Assembly (NCBI RefSeq): GCF_010731695.1
Contig: NZ_AP022586.1
Span: 682,001 to 746,000, forward strand
DNA: 64,000 bases
Source: Mycolicibacterium litorale
Lineage (GTDB): Bacteria > Actinomycetota > Actinomycetes > Mycobacteriales > Mycobacteriaceae
Direction: 5' to 3'
Part shown: positions 27,203-35,591 of the stretch, one piece after another
How the letters are laid out: each line of letters opens with the position of its first letter
Numbering within the stretch: the first letter of the stretch is position 1
Position numbers and translations under genes: made by a program
The notes under the pieces: generated by a model
What the model was told of the DNA's origin: nothing
The model's database searches: none
The model's input: the letters and a program-made list of their open reading frames with translations, nothing else

Positions 27203-28364
27203 CAGCAGGCACCTGCACACCCTGGTGCAGGTCGTTGCGGGTCTCGCGCTGAACGTGTTTCCCGCGATCTTCATCGCCATCTACGCGCGCATCGCGCCGA
27301 TCGAGACCCAGGGCTTCCTCGCGCTGGCGCTCGCCGTCGGCGTCTACGTTGCGCAGTTGTTCAACGCCTTCATCGTCGAAGGCCGGTTGGCGACGCCCGA
27401 CGCCGAAGGCGAACCGGGCCTGCCCGGCTGGGTGGTCCTGCTCAGCGCCGCCGCGTGCGGGCTGCTCGTGATCGGTCCAGCCGTCGCGTCGTCGGCCGTC
27501 CTGATGGCCGGCGCGATCGGCGTGATGACCGGCCTGCTGATGACGCGCTCGATCGGGGTGGTCACCGGCGAGTGGAAGACCGAGGGGTTCGCCGCGTCGG
27601 CGTTGATCGTCGCCAGCGTGATCGCGCTCTGGATGGCCGACCAGCACAATCCACACTGTGTGCGGGTGTTGGCGGTGGGGGCGCTGCTCGCGGTGGTGGT
27701 GCGGTACCGGCCGCGAAAAGCCATGCCGCGAATGGGATTTCCGCCTGATGTCCGCCGATCGAGCTGGGTCACCGCCGAAACCGCGGTGGTCGGCGCCGTC
27801 CAGCCCGCGATCACCTCGATCCTGTTGGTGATGGTCGGTCCGGCGGCCTCGGTCACGTTCCGTGTCATCTCCACGGTGGCGGGAGCGCTGGAGCCGATCC
27901 TGGCCTACGGCCGGTATCGCCTTCTCGCGCATGGGCACCGGGGTGAGCTCAAGGCGTTCGTCGCGGTGTTCACGGCCGGCATGGTCGTGGTGCTGGTCGC
28001 CGCGTTCGGTGGCGTCGGCAGCCTAATCTTCGGTCCGGCGTGGCAGGGCGTCGGCGTCGCAGCGATGCTGCTGGCCTGTCTGTGGAAAGCCTTCATGCTC
28101 GTCTCCACCGTGCCGTTCGCCGCACTGCGCAAGGCGGGTAAGACCGTGCTCGTGTTCTGGATCCGGGGCGCCAGCACGGTGGTCTATCTGGCGATCAGCG
28201 TCGGCTTCCTCATGGTGTGGCAGAGCACTGCGGCCATCTTCCTGGCGTTCGCGGTCTCCGAGATGATCACCGCCGTCGTCTACCACTGCGCCGCGGTGCG
28301 GGGCGCACCAGACTATGCGGCGGCGTTCGGGATGCGACGGCTACGGCAGCGGCTGGGTCAGTGA
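27195..28364 (+). CDS. Polytopic membrane protein, Wzx/MATE flippase-like
   Basis: A 389-residue protein with about 10-12 hydrophobic segments starting at LVQVVAGLALNVFPAIFIAIYARI. The repeated APxxxQGFLALALAVG-like topology and the late segment AALRKAGKTVLVFWIRGASTVVYLAISVGFLM resemble polysaccharide-export MVF-superfamily flippases. Sequence support is topological rather than motif-based, so confidence in the exact role rests on context: it lies between a glycosyltransferase (8-bp overlap) and a polymerase-like gene (4-bp overlap). The role would be moving lipid-linked units across the membrane. Confidence 0.65.
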   Translation: MPDSRHLHTLVQVVAGLALNVFPAIFIAIYARIAPIETQGFLALALAVGVYVAQLFNAFIVEGRLATPDAEGEPGLPGWVVLLSAAACGLLVIGPAVASSAVLMAGAIGVMTGLLMTRSIGVVTGEWKTEGFAASALIVASVIALWMADQHNPHCVRVLAVGALLAVVVRYRPRKAMPRMGFPPDVRRSSWVTAETAVVGAVQPAITSILLVMVGPAASVTFRVISTVAGALEPILAYGRYRLLAHGHRGELKAFVAVFTAGMVVVLVAAFGGVGSLIFGPAWQGVGVAAMLLACLWKAFMLVSTVPFAALRKAGKTVLVFWIRGASTVVYLAISVGFLMVWQSTAAIFLAFAVSEMITAVVYHCAAVRGAPDYAAAFGMRRLRQRLGQ

Positions 28365-29716
28365 TGTTCAGCACCGACCGCACCGGACTCGCCGCGCTCA
28401 GAGACGATGGGTCGTCCCACCCGCCGGCGTGGTTCACCCCGGCGGTGTTCATCCTCGCGCCGGCCGGCATGTCGTTCCTGGCGTGGTCGGCGCTGTTCGC
28501 CCGCCAGCAGGTCGGATCGCCACAGGCCTCGTCCGAGGCGCTGACCGGGTTCTCGACGCCCGCGGAGGTCACCGGGCGCGGTGTCGCACTGCTGGTGCTG
28601 TGGTACTGCGCGATCGTGATGGTGTCGATGGTCGGATTCTGGTGGGGGACACAGCACTCGCGGTCGACGGCCGGTGCCGCACGGGCGGCCACCCCCCGGT
28701 TCGAACGCCGGTATTTCTTCCTCCTGCTGACCGCCGGCGTCCTCGGGGTCGGTTACTCGTTCTGGAAGGTGGGCGGTATCCCGGCGATCATCGCCTCGCT
28801 GAGCGAGCAGACCGCCAACGACTTCAGCAATGCCCTCTCGGGTTTCGCGGGCCCACAGACGTTGCGGTACGCCACGATCCTGGCGGCGCCGATCGGGGTC
28901 TACCTGTGGCGCAAGAAGGTCATCGGGTGGCCGTACATGGTCGCGGGTGTGCTGCTGCTGGTGGCCAACGCGATGATCGCCTCGCGGCTGGCGCTGCTGA
29001 TGGCGTGCGCAGTGTTCCTCGCCGCATGGGTGCGGGGTCGTGAACCACGGCCTGCCACCGGCGGATCCAGCGCGCGCACGTGGATCGCGGTGGGGTTGAT
29101 CGCGCTCACCGGTTTCGGGGTGCTCACCGCGCTCAACTACTTCCGCAATGCGAACTACTACCGGGAGGCCGGCGTCTCCAATCCGGTGGCGATGAACGTC
29201 TATCAGTCCGGTGCCTATCTCGCGGTGCCGGCGCAGGTCTCGCTCGGCGTGTCCGACGCGGTGGTCAGCGGCGCCTGGGAGAACCGGGGCGGCGCGGTGG
29301 CCTCGTTGGACGCGATCAAGCCGACGTTCCTGCAATTCAACAAGGTGGCCAAGGACGACAGCTGGAAGCAGTCGTCGGTGTACGGCTACTCGGTGACGTT
29401 CGCGGGCAACTTCTTCACCAACTCCGTCTTCGCCGACATCTACTCCGAACACGGCGCCTGGGGGTGGCTGTACACGATCCTGGCGTACGGGTTCGCCGGG
29501 TACGTGTTCGCGCGCATGTTCAGTTTCAGCCCGGTCATCGCCGGCTCGGCGGGCGTGGTGGCCTACTGCTTCCTGGAGGTCTGGCGGGTACAGATCCTCA
29601 GTTACGGCATCGTCGTCTTCCTGCTGCTGCTGACGGGTGGATGTGCGGTGCTGGCCGCCCGGATGAGCGGGTCGGTCAGGGACGCCGCACCGCGGCAGTC
29701 ACGACCGGCGGCGTGA
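28361..29716 (+). CDS. Wzy-like O-antigen/exopolysaccharide polymerase
   Basis: A 451-residue protein with about 11 membrane segments and one large loop between the middle and late helices (about residues 250-350, containing NYFRNANYYREAGVSNPVAMNVYQ). This is the usual layout of Wzy polymerases. YSEHGAWGWLYTILAYGFAGYVFARMF in the last third resembles the family's conserved region. It would join flipped oligosaccharide units outside the membrane. GTG 28361 overlaps the previous stop (GTGA); ATG 28364 is the next codon. Its last 41 bp overlap the convergent beta-helix gene. Confidence 0.65.
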   Translation: MMFSTDRTGLAALRDDGSSHPPAWFTPAVFILAPAGMSFLAWSALFARQQVGSPQASSEALTGFSTPAEVTGRGVALLVLWYCAIVMVSMVGFWWGTQHSRSTAGAARAATPRFERRYFFLLLTAGVLGVGYSFWKVGGIPAIIASLSEQTANDFSNALSGFAGPQTLRYATILAAPIGVYLWRKKVIGWPYMVAGVLLLVANAMIASRLALLMACAVFLAAWVRGREPRPATGGSSARTWIAVGLIALTGFGVLTALNYFRNANYYREAGVSNPVAMNVYQSGAYLAVPAQVSLGVSDAVVSGAWENRGGAVASLDAIKPTFLQFNKVAKDDSWKQSSVYGYSVTFAGNFFTNSVFADIYSEHGAWGWLYTILAYGFAGYVFARMFSFSPVIAGSAGVVAYCFLEVWRVQILSYGIVVFLLLLTGGCAVLAARMSGSVRDAAPRQSRPAA

Positions 29717-31223
29717 CCGTCAGACTCGGTATGGCAAGTGGTGCGGACTGGCGCACCGGGATCCAGGAGCTCGGGGCGGCGGGCCAGCCGATGCTCAACT
29801 CGTAAATGACCCCGTCGGAACGGTCGACGACCACCACGTGCCCGGGGGCGGTCTCCGGCGGCTCGGACCGGGTGATCGCCACGCTCAGGTGATCGATGGC
29901 GAGCTGTCCGGCGTTGTCCGCCCGGAACGCCACCACCGGTTCGGCATGACGAATGGACATGTCCCCGAGGCTGATTCCGCGAGCGTTGGCGATGCCTACG
30001 CCGCCGTTGCCGCCCGTGGTCGAGGTGGCGGTGACGCTGCAGTTGTCGATGCGCAGGCCGCTCGTCTGCTGTCCGGTCAGCGACTCGGCCCGCACCGCCC
30101 AGGTCGCGCAGTCGTCCAGCTTCGCGTCGTGCACGTGGACGTCGAAGTCGGTGAACCGCTGATCGCCGGAGGCCCCGGGCCGGGCCAGCAGGTGAACGCC
30201 CATGTCGCAGTCGGTGGCGGTGACGTCGGCGAGGCGAACCGCCTTGCTGGCCACGTAGTTCCATCCGACGTCGGTGCCGGGTTCGGCGGAGTCGACCAGG
30301 AACGCCGAACCGGAGTGCACTCCGACGACGTCGAGGCCCTCGATGCCGACCCCGGTGGCGCCGGCCAGTCGCACACCGTTCGCCCGGCACCCGAACACGT
30401 TGACGTTGGAGACGGTGAAGTCCGCGTTGGACCACTCGGTCAGTTCGGGGAACGAAAACGTGTGCGACTCCTTGTCGAATGCGGCACCCGGGGCGAAGTA
30501 CGTCACCAGCGCGAGTCCGTCGTCGCCGGTGTTGACCGCGCTGAACTCGTCGACCACGGCATGCCGGCATGCGTTGAAGTGCAAACCGTCGGCCCCGCTG
30601 TCGGTCACCCGCAGCCCGGTCACCTTGATGCCGGACACGCCCAGCATCACCACCCCGGTCTGTGGGCTCGACCGCACCGTGCACCCTGACACGGCGACCT
30701 GATCGACCGGTGTCGGCGGCCCGGACCACCCGTTCGGCGGATCGTCTCCGGCGGTGGGGAAGCCCTCTACCCGGATACCGTCGCCCAGCGACCGCTGAGC
30801 ACCGTCGGCCCATCGGATGTTGACGTTGCGCAACGCGATTCGTGACCCCGGCCCGCGGACCAGCAGGCCGTGACTGCTGCCGGTGCGCTCGGTCGGGTTG
30901 AGGTTGTCCATGTACAGCTCGGCGCCGGGATCGAATTCGACTGCAACATCGGATATTCCAGAGATGACGATCGCTGCGCCACCCGGTGGCCACCGCTTCG
31001 CGAACCGGTAGACCCCGCGGGGGAACCGGAGAGTTCCGTTCGCGCGCAACGCCCCCGCGGCGGCCTGGATCGCTTCCGAGTCATCGGTGATGCCGTCGCC
31101 CTTGGCGCCGAAGGCGCGGACGTCGACGACAGTGCGCTGATCGCCCAGCGAGCACGCCGCGAGGACGGCGACGGCGCTGACAGCGGGTACGCGCGCCAGC
31201 AGTGCGCGCCGCGACAGCGTCAC
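29676..31223 (-). CDS. Exported right-handed beta-helix (pectate-lyase-3-like) lipoprotein
   Basis: A 515-residue protein. The N-terminus has twin arginines (LSRRALLARVP) and a lipobox (VLAAC|S), suggesting Tat export and lipid anchoring. The body starts with VRAFGAKGDGITDDSEAIQAA, the hallmark of pectate-lyase-3/phage-tailspike beta-helices, followed by repeated coils with GDDGLALVTYF. It may cut or modify the locus polysaccharide, or bind it; catalytic residues cannot be assigned. It is a paralogue of the protein at 36967-39453. The GTG at 31223 overlaps the stop of the upstream glycosyltransferase (GTGA), so both are read leftward together. Confidence 0.8.
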   Translation of the reverse strand: MTLSRRALLARVPAVSAVAVLAACSLGDQRTVVDVRAFGAKGDGITDDSEAIQAAAGALRANGTLRFPRGVYRFAKRWPPGGAAIVISGISDVAVEFDPGAELYMDNLNPTERTGSSHGLLVRGPGSRIALRNVNIRWADGAQRSLGDGIRVEGFPTAGDDPPNGWSGPPTPVDQVAVSGCTVRSSPQTGVVMLGVSGIKVTGLRVTDSGADGLHFNACRHAVVDEFSAVNTGDDGLALVTYFAPGAAFDKESHTFSFPELTEWSNADFTVSNVNVFGCRANGVRLAGATGVGIEGLDVVGVHSGSAFLVDSAEPGTDVGWNYVASKAVRLADVTATDCDMGVHLLARPGASGDQRFTDFDVHVHDAKLDDCATWAVRAESLTGQQTSGLRIDNCSVTATSTTGGNGGVGIANARGISLGDMSIRHAEPVVAFRADNAGQLAIDHLSVAITRSEPPETAPGHVVVVDRSDGVIYELSIGWPAAPSSWIPVRQSAPLAIPSLTVTPPVVTAAVRRP

Positions 31224-32365
31224 GTCGTCGCGGCGAGGTCGGAACAGATCGCGTCGGCTGCGGCGGTCGCGCGGATGCGCCGCTGGCGTGCCAGCACATG
31301 GTCATGGCCGCGTTCGGCCAGCTCGGCTCTCGCCGCGTCGTCCGTGCAGTAGGTGCGCAGCAGCTCGGCCAGCTGGTCGGGCTGGTGCGGATCGAAGAAC
31401 TCGGCACCGTCACCGCACGTCTCGCGCAGCGCCGGGATGGTCGAGGACAGCACAGCCGTGCGCGACGCCATCGCCTCGAGCGGCGGCAAGCCGGCGCCCT
31501 CGTACAGCGAAGGCATGATCAACAGCTCCGCCGAGGCGACCAGCGCCCGCAGCGCCGCGAACTCCAGCTGCCCCGTCACCAGCACCCGGTCCGGATTGTC
31601 CTCGGCGAGGCGGCGGACCCTGTCGTCGAGAGTCCGCAGGGACGCACCGCCGCCGGCGATCACCAGCTTGTGGGGAATCTCGTCGCGTAGACCGGCGAAC
31701 GCCTCGAGCACCAGCGGAAGGTTCTTGTGCCGCTTGGTGTTTCCGACGTAGAGCACATAACGTCCCTGGACGGGGGACAGGTCCGGATCGGCCGGCTGCA
31801 GCCAGACCTCGTCGACCGGGATCGGTGTGACCAGCACCCGCGCCGACGGCTCGATCTCCGTCAGGGTGACCTTGGTCGCCTCCGAGACGGTGAAGATCCT
31901 GCGACAGCCCTTGGCATCGGCCTTGAGCATCGCGCGGGCGTACGCGCGGCGGGCCCGGCTCTGTCCGCTGATGGCCTCGGGGAGCAGGTGGATGGTGTCG
32001 TGCACCGTCACATACAGCGACATCCCGCGCCGGCCGGGCAGAAGACGGGCCAACGGGTACGGGTAGTGCGGCAGCCAGACCGCACGCGGTCGCGTCTCCT
32101 CGAACGCATGACGCCACGCCGACTGTTCGGCGGCGGAGTACATCGGCGCCCCCGACGGGCTGGCGATGATGACCTCGGTGCTCGGCCGCAGGGCGGGGCG
32201 CGAATCGGGATCCGCAAGCACGGCCAGGCAGAGACCGTTTCGAGCCGCCGCATCCTCCAGGTGGGGAAGCTGCGTGCGGATGTACGTCCCTATGCCGCTC
32301 TGCCGGATGTGTCGGGCATCGAACAGCAGATCCACACGGCGGTCATTCCTCCGCGGATCTTTCAC
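31220..32365 (-). CDS. Group 1 glycosyltransferase
   Basis: A 381-residue GT-B enzyme. The C-terminal domain has YVLYVGNTKRHKNLPLVLEAFAGL, LVIAGGGASLR and the acid-rich SLYEGAGLPPLEAMASRTAVL (E-x7-E region). The N-terminal part has LLFDARHIRQSGIGTYIRT, typical of WbaZ/mannosyltransferase-type enzymes. It should add a sugar to a lipid-linked intermediate. GTG 32365 was chosen because CAGGAGGGC lies immediately upstream; ATG 32386 lacks a good Shine-Dalgarno sequence. It is the first gene of a two-gene leftward operon with the beta-helix protein. Confidence 0.88.
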   Translation of the reverse strand: MKDPRRNDRRVDLLFDARHIRQSGIGTYIRTQLPHLEDAAARNGLCLAVLADPDSRPALRPSTEVIIASPSGAPMYSAAEQSAWRHAFEETRPRAVWLPHYPYPLARLLPGRRGMSLYVTVHDTIHLLPEAISGQSRARRAYARAMLKADAKGCRRIFTVSEATKVTLTEIEPSARVLVTPIPVDEVWLQPADPDLSPVQGRYVLYVGNTKRHKNLPLVLEAFAGLRDEIPHKLVIAGGGASLRTLDDRVRRLAEDNPDRVLVTGQLEFAALRALVASAELLIMPSLYEGAGLPPLEAMASRTAVLSSTIPALRETCGDGAEFFDPHQPDQLAELLRTYCTDDAARAELAERGHDHVLARQRRIRATAAADAICSDLAATT

Positions 32366-32464
32366 ACGCCCTCCTGTTTGTTGCATTTCCAATCAAGGTT
32401 ACGTCTCCGACGGAATGTCCCGGCTTCGTCACACCTGTTCATGCGCATTGCCAGGTGCTTCGGA

Positions 32465-32470
32465 TACCGT
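32465..32470 (+). promoter_or_regulatory. -10 element for a leaderless GAF-protein mRNA
   Basis: TACCGT ends 7 nt before ATG 32478, with no Shine-Dalgarno sequence, consistent with transcription starting at the ATG. Confidence 0.45.
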
Positions 32471-32477
32471 TGACCGA

Positions 32478-33188
32478 ATGACCGGCTCTCTGACTGGGTT
32501 CGACGAGTGGCTCAATCGTCTACTCGAAGAATGTGCGCGCGACGCGGGTGAGGACGTCGTTTCCTATGTGGCCCGCGCCGTGGGATCCCAGATGGTGGCC
32601 GATCTGCGGCGTAGCGGACGGGGCTCGGTCGAGGAGCTGATGGCCCATCTCAACGAGTGCAAGGTGTTTGCCGAAGCCGAGATGCCCAGCGTCGAAGCCG
32701 AGATCACCGACCCCGCTCGACTGCAGTCGCTCTATGCCACCGGACTGCTCGACTCACCTCCCGAAGAGGCATACGACCGCATCACCCGAGCGGCCGCTGC
32801 CGCCTTGGACGCCCCGTCGGCGGCCATGTCCCTGATCGACGTCGACCGGCAGTTCTTCAAGAGCGCGGTGGGAATGGGTACGTCCGAAGAAGAACGCCAG
32901 ACCCCCCTCGATCGCTCCGTTTGTCAATACGCGGTGGCAAACGGCGCGGCGTTGCTTCTCGAGGATGCCCGCACGGATCCGGTTTTCCGGAATCACCCCG
33001 CGGTGCTCGACGGGACCGTTGTCGCCTATCTCGGCATACCGTTGATCGACCGCGAGGACAACGCGGTCGGAACCTTGTGTGTATTCGACGACAAACCGCG
33101 GTTGTGGGGCACCGGCCACGTGCAGATCCTCAGTGATCTCGCGCATCTCGCCGCCGAGCGGATGTTCGGCTCCGGCACTTCGCAATAG
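32478..33188 (+). CDS. GAF-domain sensor-like protein
   Basis: A 236-residue soluble protein. The first 85 residues are helical (GFDEWLNRLLEECARDAG ...). A GAF domain follows from about residue 88: PARLQSLYATGLLDSPPEEAYDRIT, SLIDVDRQFFKSAVGM, RSVCQYAVANGAALLLEDA, YLGIPLIDREDNAVGTLCVFD. GAF domains bind small molecules or sense redox state. No output domain is attached, so it would act through a partner. It lies between the two arms of the polysaccharide locus and may control it, which is inference only. Confidence 0.8.
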   Translation: MTGSLTGFDEWLNRLLEECARDAGEDVVSYVARAVGSQMVADLRRSGRGSVEELMAHLNECKVFAEAEMPSVEAEITDPARLQSLYATGLLDSPPEEAYDRITRAAAAALDAPSAAMSLIDVDRQFFKSAVGMGTSEEERQTPLDRSVCQYAVANGAALLLEDARTDPVFRNHPAVLDGTVVAYLGIPLIDREDNAVGTLCVFDDKPRLWGTGHVQILSDLAHLAAERMFGSGTSQ

Positions 33189-33202
33189 TCGCTGAACTCG
33201 GC

Positions 33203-33218
33203 GCCGCCGGTGGGCGGC
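33203..33218 (+). terminator. Short hairpin after the GAF gene
   Basis: GCCGCC (33203-33208), loop GGTG, GGCGGC (33213-33218), then TTCTGT. It lies 15 nt after the GAF-gene stop; weak but positioned as a terminator. Confidence 0.35.
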
Positions 33219-33356
33219 TTCTGTGCGGCGGGCAAATTCCCACACGCCCGGGCCGTCGATTCCCTTCCGCCGTCGCTGCGGCTAATTTATGGTTGAAGCT
33301 GCAAAGGGTGCCGGGGGGAAGTGACACATGCATTCAGAGGCGAGGGCGGAGCGCGG

Positions 33357-34868
33357 ATGACGTCCAGTAGCCAGGCGACGGTTCCGCGGCAGAGGGTCGC
33401 GTCGCTGTCGGTCCGCAATCAGGCCGTCACCGCGCCCCGCTGGGTCGAGCGGATGCGCGCGGAGTCGGGGTACATCGCGATCACGGTGGCGCTCGACGTC
33501 TGGGGGGCCGCCTGGGCCGTTGTGCTTGCGCACCTGTGGATCGGCAATCAGCAGGACAACCGCAACGTCCTGTTGATCTCGTGGTTGTTCGTGCCGGTCG
33601 TCGTGATCGTCTTGGCGACGCGGTCGATGTACAAGCGAAAGCTCAACCGCAGTTTCCTCGACGAGCTCGAACCGGTGGAAACCGCGGTCGCGGTCGCCGC
33701 ACTCACCACGTTGGCGATCATCACGGTCCTGGTGCCGGCCTGGCAGCCGGGCGAACAGGTCGTGCCGCACGTCCGTCCCAGTGATCTGATGATCCGGATC
33801 TGGCTGTGTGCGGCTGTCGTCATGCCGGCGGTCCGGCTGATGCGGTCTATCGCGCAGCGCTACCTGCGGCGCAAGTACCGCTTCGGCACACCGGCACTGA
33901 TCGTCGGTGGCGGTCCGATCACCAACCAGCTCATCACCAGGATGGCGCAGGTGCCCGATTACGGTCTGCGTCCGGTCGGCGTCCTCGACGAGGTGCGGCC
34001 CACCGATGCGGAGCCGCTCGACGTGCCCTACCTCGGGACGATCGACAACTTCGAGGTGGCCGTTCGCGCGACGGGCGCCGAAGACCTCATCGTCGCGCCC
34101 TCCGCGGTACCCGGCGAGCAGTTGACGCGCTGCGCACAGGTGGCGCAGAGCCTCGGCATGCGGGTACGGGTGGTGCCGCGGATGATGGACGTGGTCAACG
34201 CCCACACCCGGATCGAGCACCTGGGTGGCGTGCCGCTGATGGTCCTCGAACCGGTCGACCCCAAGGGCTGGCAGTTCGCCGTGAAGCACGCTCTCGGCAA
34301 GGCGATCGCCGCGGTCGTCCTGCTGCTGATCTCACCGCTCTTCCTCGGACTCGCGCTGCTGGTGAAGCTCAGTTCGCCCGGGCCGATCTTCTTCCGCCAG
34401 CCCCGTGTCGGACGCGACGGCAAGGTCTTCGACTGTCTGAAGTTCCGCAGCATGCGACCCGCCGCCCCGGCCGACGCCACCTTCGAGTTGAAGGAGGGGG
34501 CCGCGCCGGGCGGCGTGGAGGGCGACGACCGGCGCACACGCATCGGCAAGATCATGCGCAAGACGTCGCTGGACGAATTGCCCCAGCTGCTCAGCGTGGT
34601 CAAGGGCGACATGGCCTTGGTCGGGCCGCGTCCCGAGCGGCCGGAGTTCGTCGAACTGTTCGAGATGCATGTGCGGCGGTACGGCGAGCGACACCGGGTC
34701 AAGGCCGGTATCACCGGCTGGTCGCAGGTCCACGGATTGCGGGGGCAGACGTCGATCGCCGATCGCGCGGAGTTCGACAATTACTACATCGAGAACTGGT
34801 CTCTGCTGCTCGATCTCAAGATCCTGCTGTTGACCGTCTTGGCGGTTCTGCGCCCGACGGAAGATTGA
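33357..34868 (+). CDS. Exopolysaccharide polyprenyl glycosylphosphotransferase
   Basis: A 503-residue initiating enzyme that moves a sugar-1-phosphate onto a polyprenyl phosphate. Four N-terminal membrane segments are followed by a Rossmann-like CoA-binding-type domain (TPALIVGGGPITNQLITRM). The C-terminal bacterial sugar transferase domain has a fifth membrane element (ALGKAIAAVVLLLISPLFL), KFRSM, KTSLDELPQLLSVVKGDMALVGPRPERPEF and GITGWSQVHGLRG. It commits sugar to the pathway of this locus. The start is ATG 33357 (GGAG 6-7 nt upstream); GTG 33321 with a G-run is possible. TATGGT at 33288-33293 could be the promoter -10 box. Confidence 0.92.
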   Translation: MTSSSQATVPRQRVASLSVRNQAVTAPRWVERMRAESGYIAITVALDVWGAAWAVVLAHLWIGNQQDNRNVLLISWLFVPVVVIVLATRSMYKRKLNRSFLDELEPVETAVAVAALTTLAIITVLVPAWQPGEQVVPHVRPSDLMIRIWLCAAVVMPAVRLMRSIAQRYLRRKYRFGTPALIVGGGPITNQLITRMAQVPDYGLRPVGVLDEVRPTDAEPLDVPYLGTIDNFEVAVRATGAEDLIVAPSAVPGEQLTRCAQVAQSLGMRVRVVPRMMDVVNAHTRIEHLGGVPLMVLEPVDPKGWQFAVKHALGKAIAAVVLLLISPLFLGLALLVKLSSPGPIFFRQPRVGRDGKVFDCLKFRSMRPAAPADATFELKEGAAPGGVEGDDRRTRIGKIMRKTSLDELPQLLSVVKGDMALVGPRPERPEFVELFEMHVRRYGERHRVKAGITGWSQVHGLRGQTSIADRAEFDNYYIENWSLLLDLKILLLTVLAVLRPTED

Positions 34869-34911
34869 TTCGCTCGTTCACAAAGCCGCAATATCGACGG
34901 AGCAATTCAGC

Positions 34912-34917
34912 TAGTAT
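34912..34917 (+). promoter_or_regulatory. -10 element for a leaderless cis-prenyltransferase mRNA
   Basis: TAGTAT ends 6 nt before the GTG at 34924, with no ribosome binding site, indicating a leaderless transcript separate from the preceding gene. Confidence 0.55.
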
Positions 34918-34923
34918 CAATAA

Positions 34924-35589
34924 GTGGGGTTATTGCCGCGTGGGGGCCCGGCACATGTGGGTTTGATTCCCGATGGACTGCGACGCTGGGCGGACGCCAA
35001 CGGCACTTCTTTGGCCGACGCTTATCGGCGTGGTGCGGAGAAAGTCGTCGAAATTCTGTCGATTCTGCAGGCGCACGGTGTCGGGACCGTCTCTGTCTAC
35101 AACCTGAGCCGGGCGAATCTGTCCCGGGCTGATCATGAATTGGCTGCCGTGTACGCGGCCTCGGACCATTTCTTCACCTCATTGATTCCCGCTCATTTCG
35201 ATCCCGCCGCGTGCAGTGTGAGATTGCACGGAGATCGGACCGCGCTGCCGCCCGGGTACGTGTCGGCCGCCGCCGCCCTCGAGGACACCATGCGCGGTGA
35301 CGCCTTCCGGATCAACATCCTCGGCGCGTACGACGCGGCCGACGAACTGCGCACCGCCCACCGGCGCGCGCAGCACGACGGCTGTGACATCAACGAGGCC
35401 TTCGAGATCGGCGAGGTCGATCTCGTCATCCGCACCACTGCCGAGCCGTTGCTCAGTGGATTCCTGCCACTGCAGTGCCAATACGCTCAACTGGCTTTCC
35501 TGACCACCCCGCTCAACGACCTCGACCGTCGCCACATCGACGACCTCGTCGCCGACTATCGGGGCTTCCCGCAGCGTCGCGGACGATAG
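34924..35589 (+). CDS. Divergent cis-prenyltransferase (undecaprenyl-PP-synthase-like)
   Basis: A 221-residue member of the UppS fold. Motif 1 is HVGLIPDGLRRWADANG (canonical HxxxIxDGNxRW, with the catalytic Asp kept but the Asn replaced by Leu). Later segments match the family: YRRGAEKVVEILSI, VSVYNLSRANLSR and the C-terminal DLVIRTTAEPLLSGFLPLQCQYAQLAFLTTPLNDL. It should extend isoprenoid diphosphates in cis, possibly making a lipid carrier or a shorter product for this locus. It lies between the phosphotransferase and an FAD enzyme that starts 3 nt after it. Product length cannot be inferred. Confidence 0.8.
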   Translation: MGLLPRGGPAHVGLIPDGLRRWADANGTSLADAYRRGAEKVVEILSILQAHGVGTVSVYNLSRANLSRADHELAAVYAASDHFFTSLIPAHFDPAACSVRLHGDRTALPPGYVSAAAALEDTMRGDAFRINILGAYDAADELRTAHRRAQHDGCDINEAFEIGEVDLVIRTTAEPLLSGFLPLQCQYAQLAFLTTPLNDLDRRHIDDLVADYRGFPQRRGR

Positions 35590-35591
35590 CC

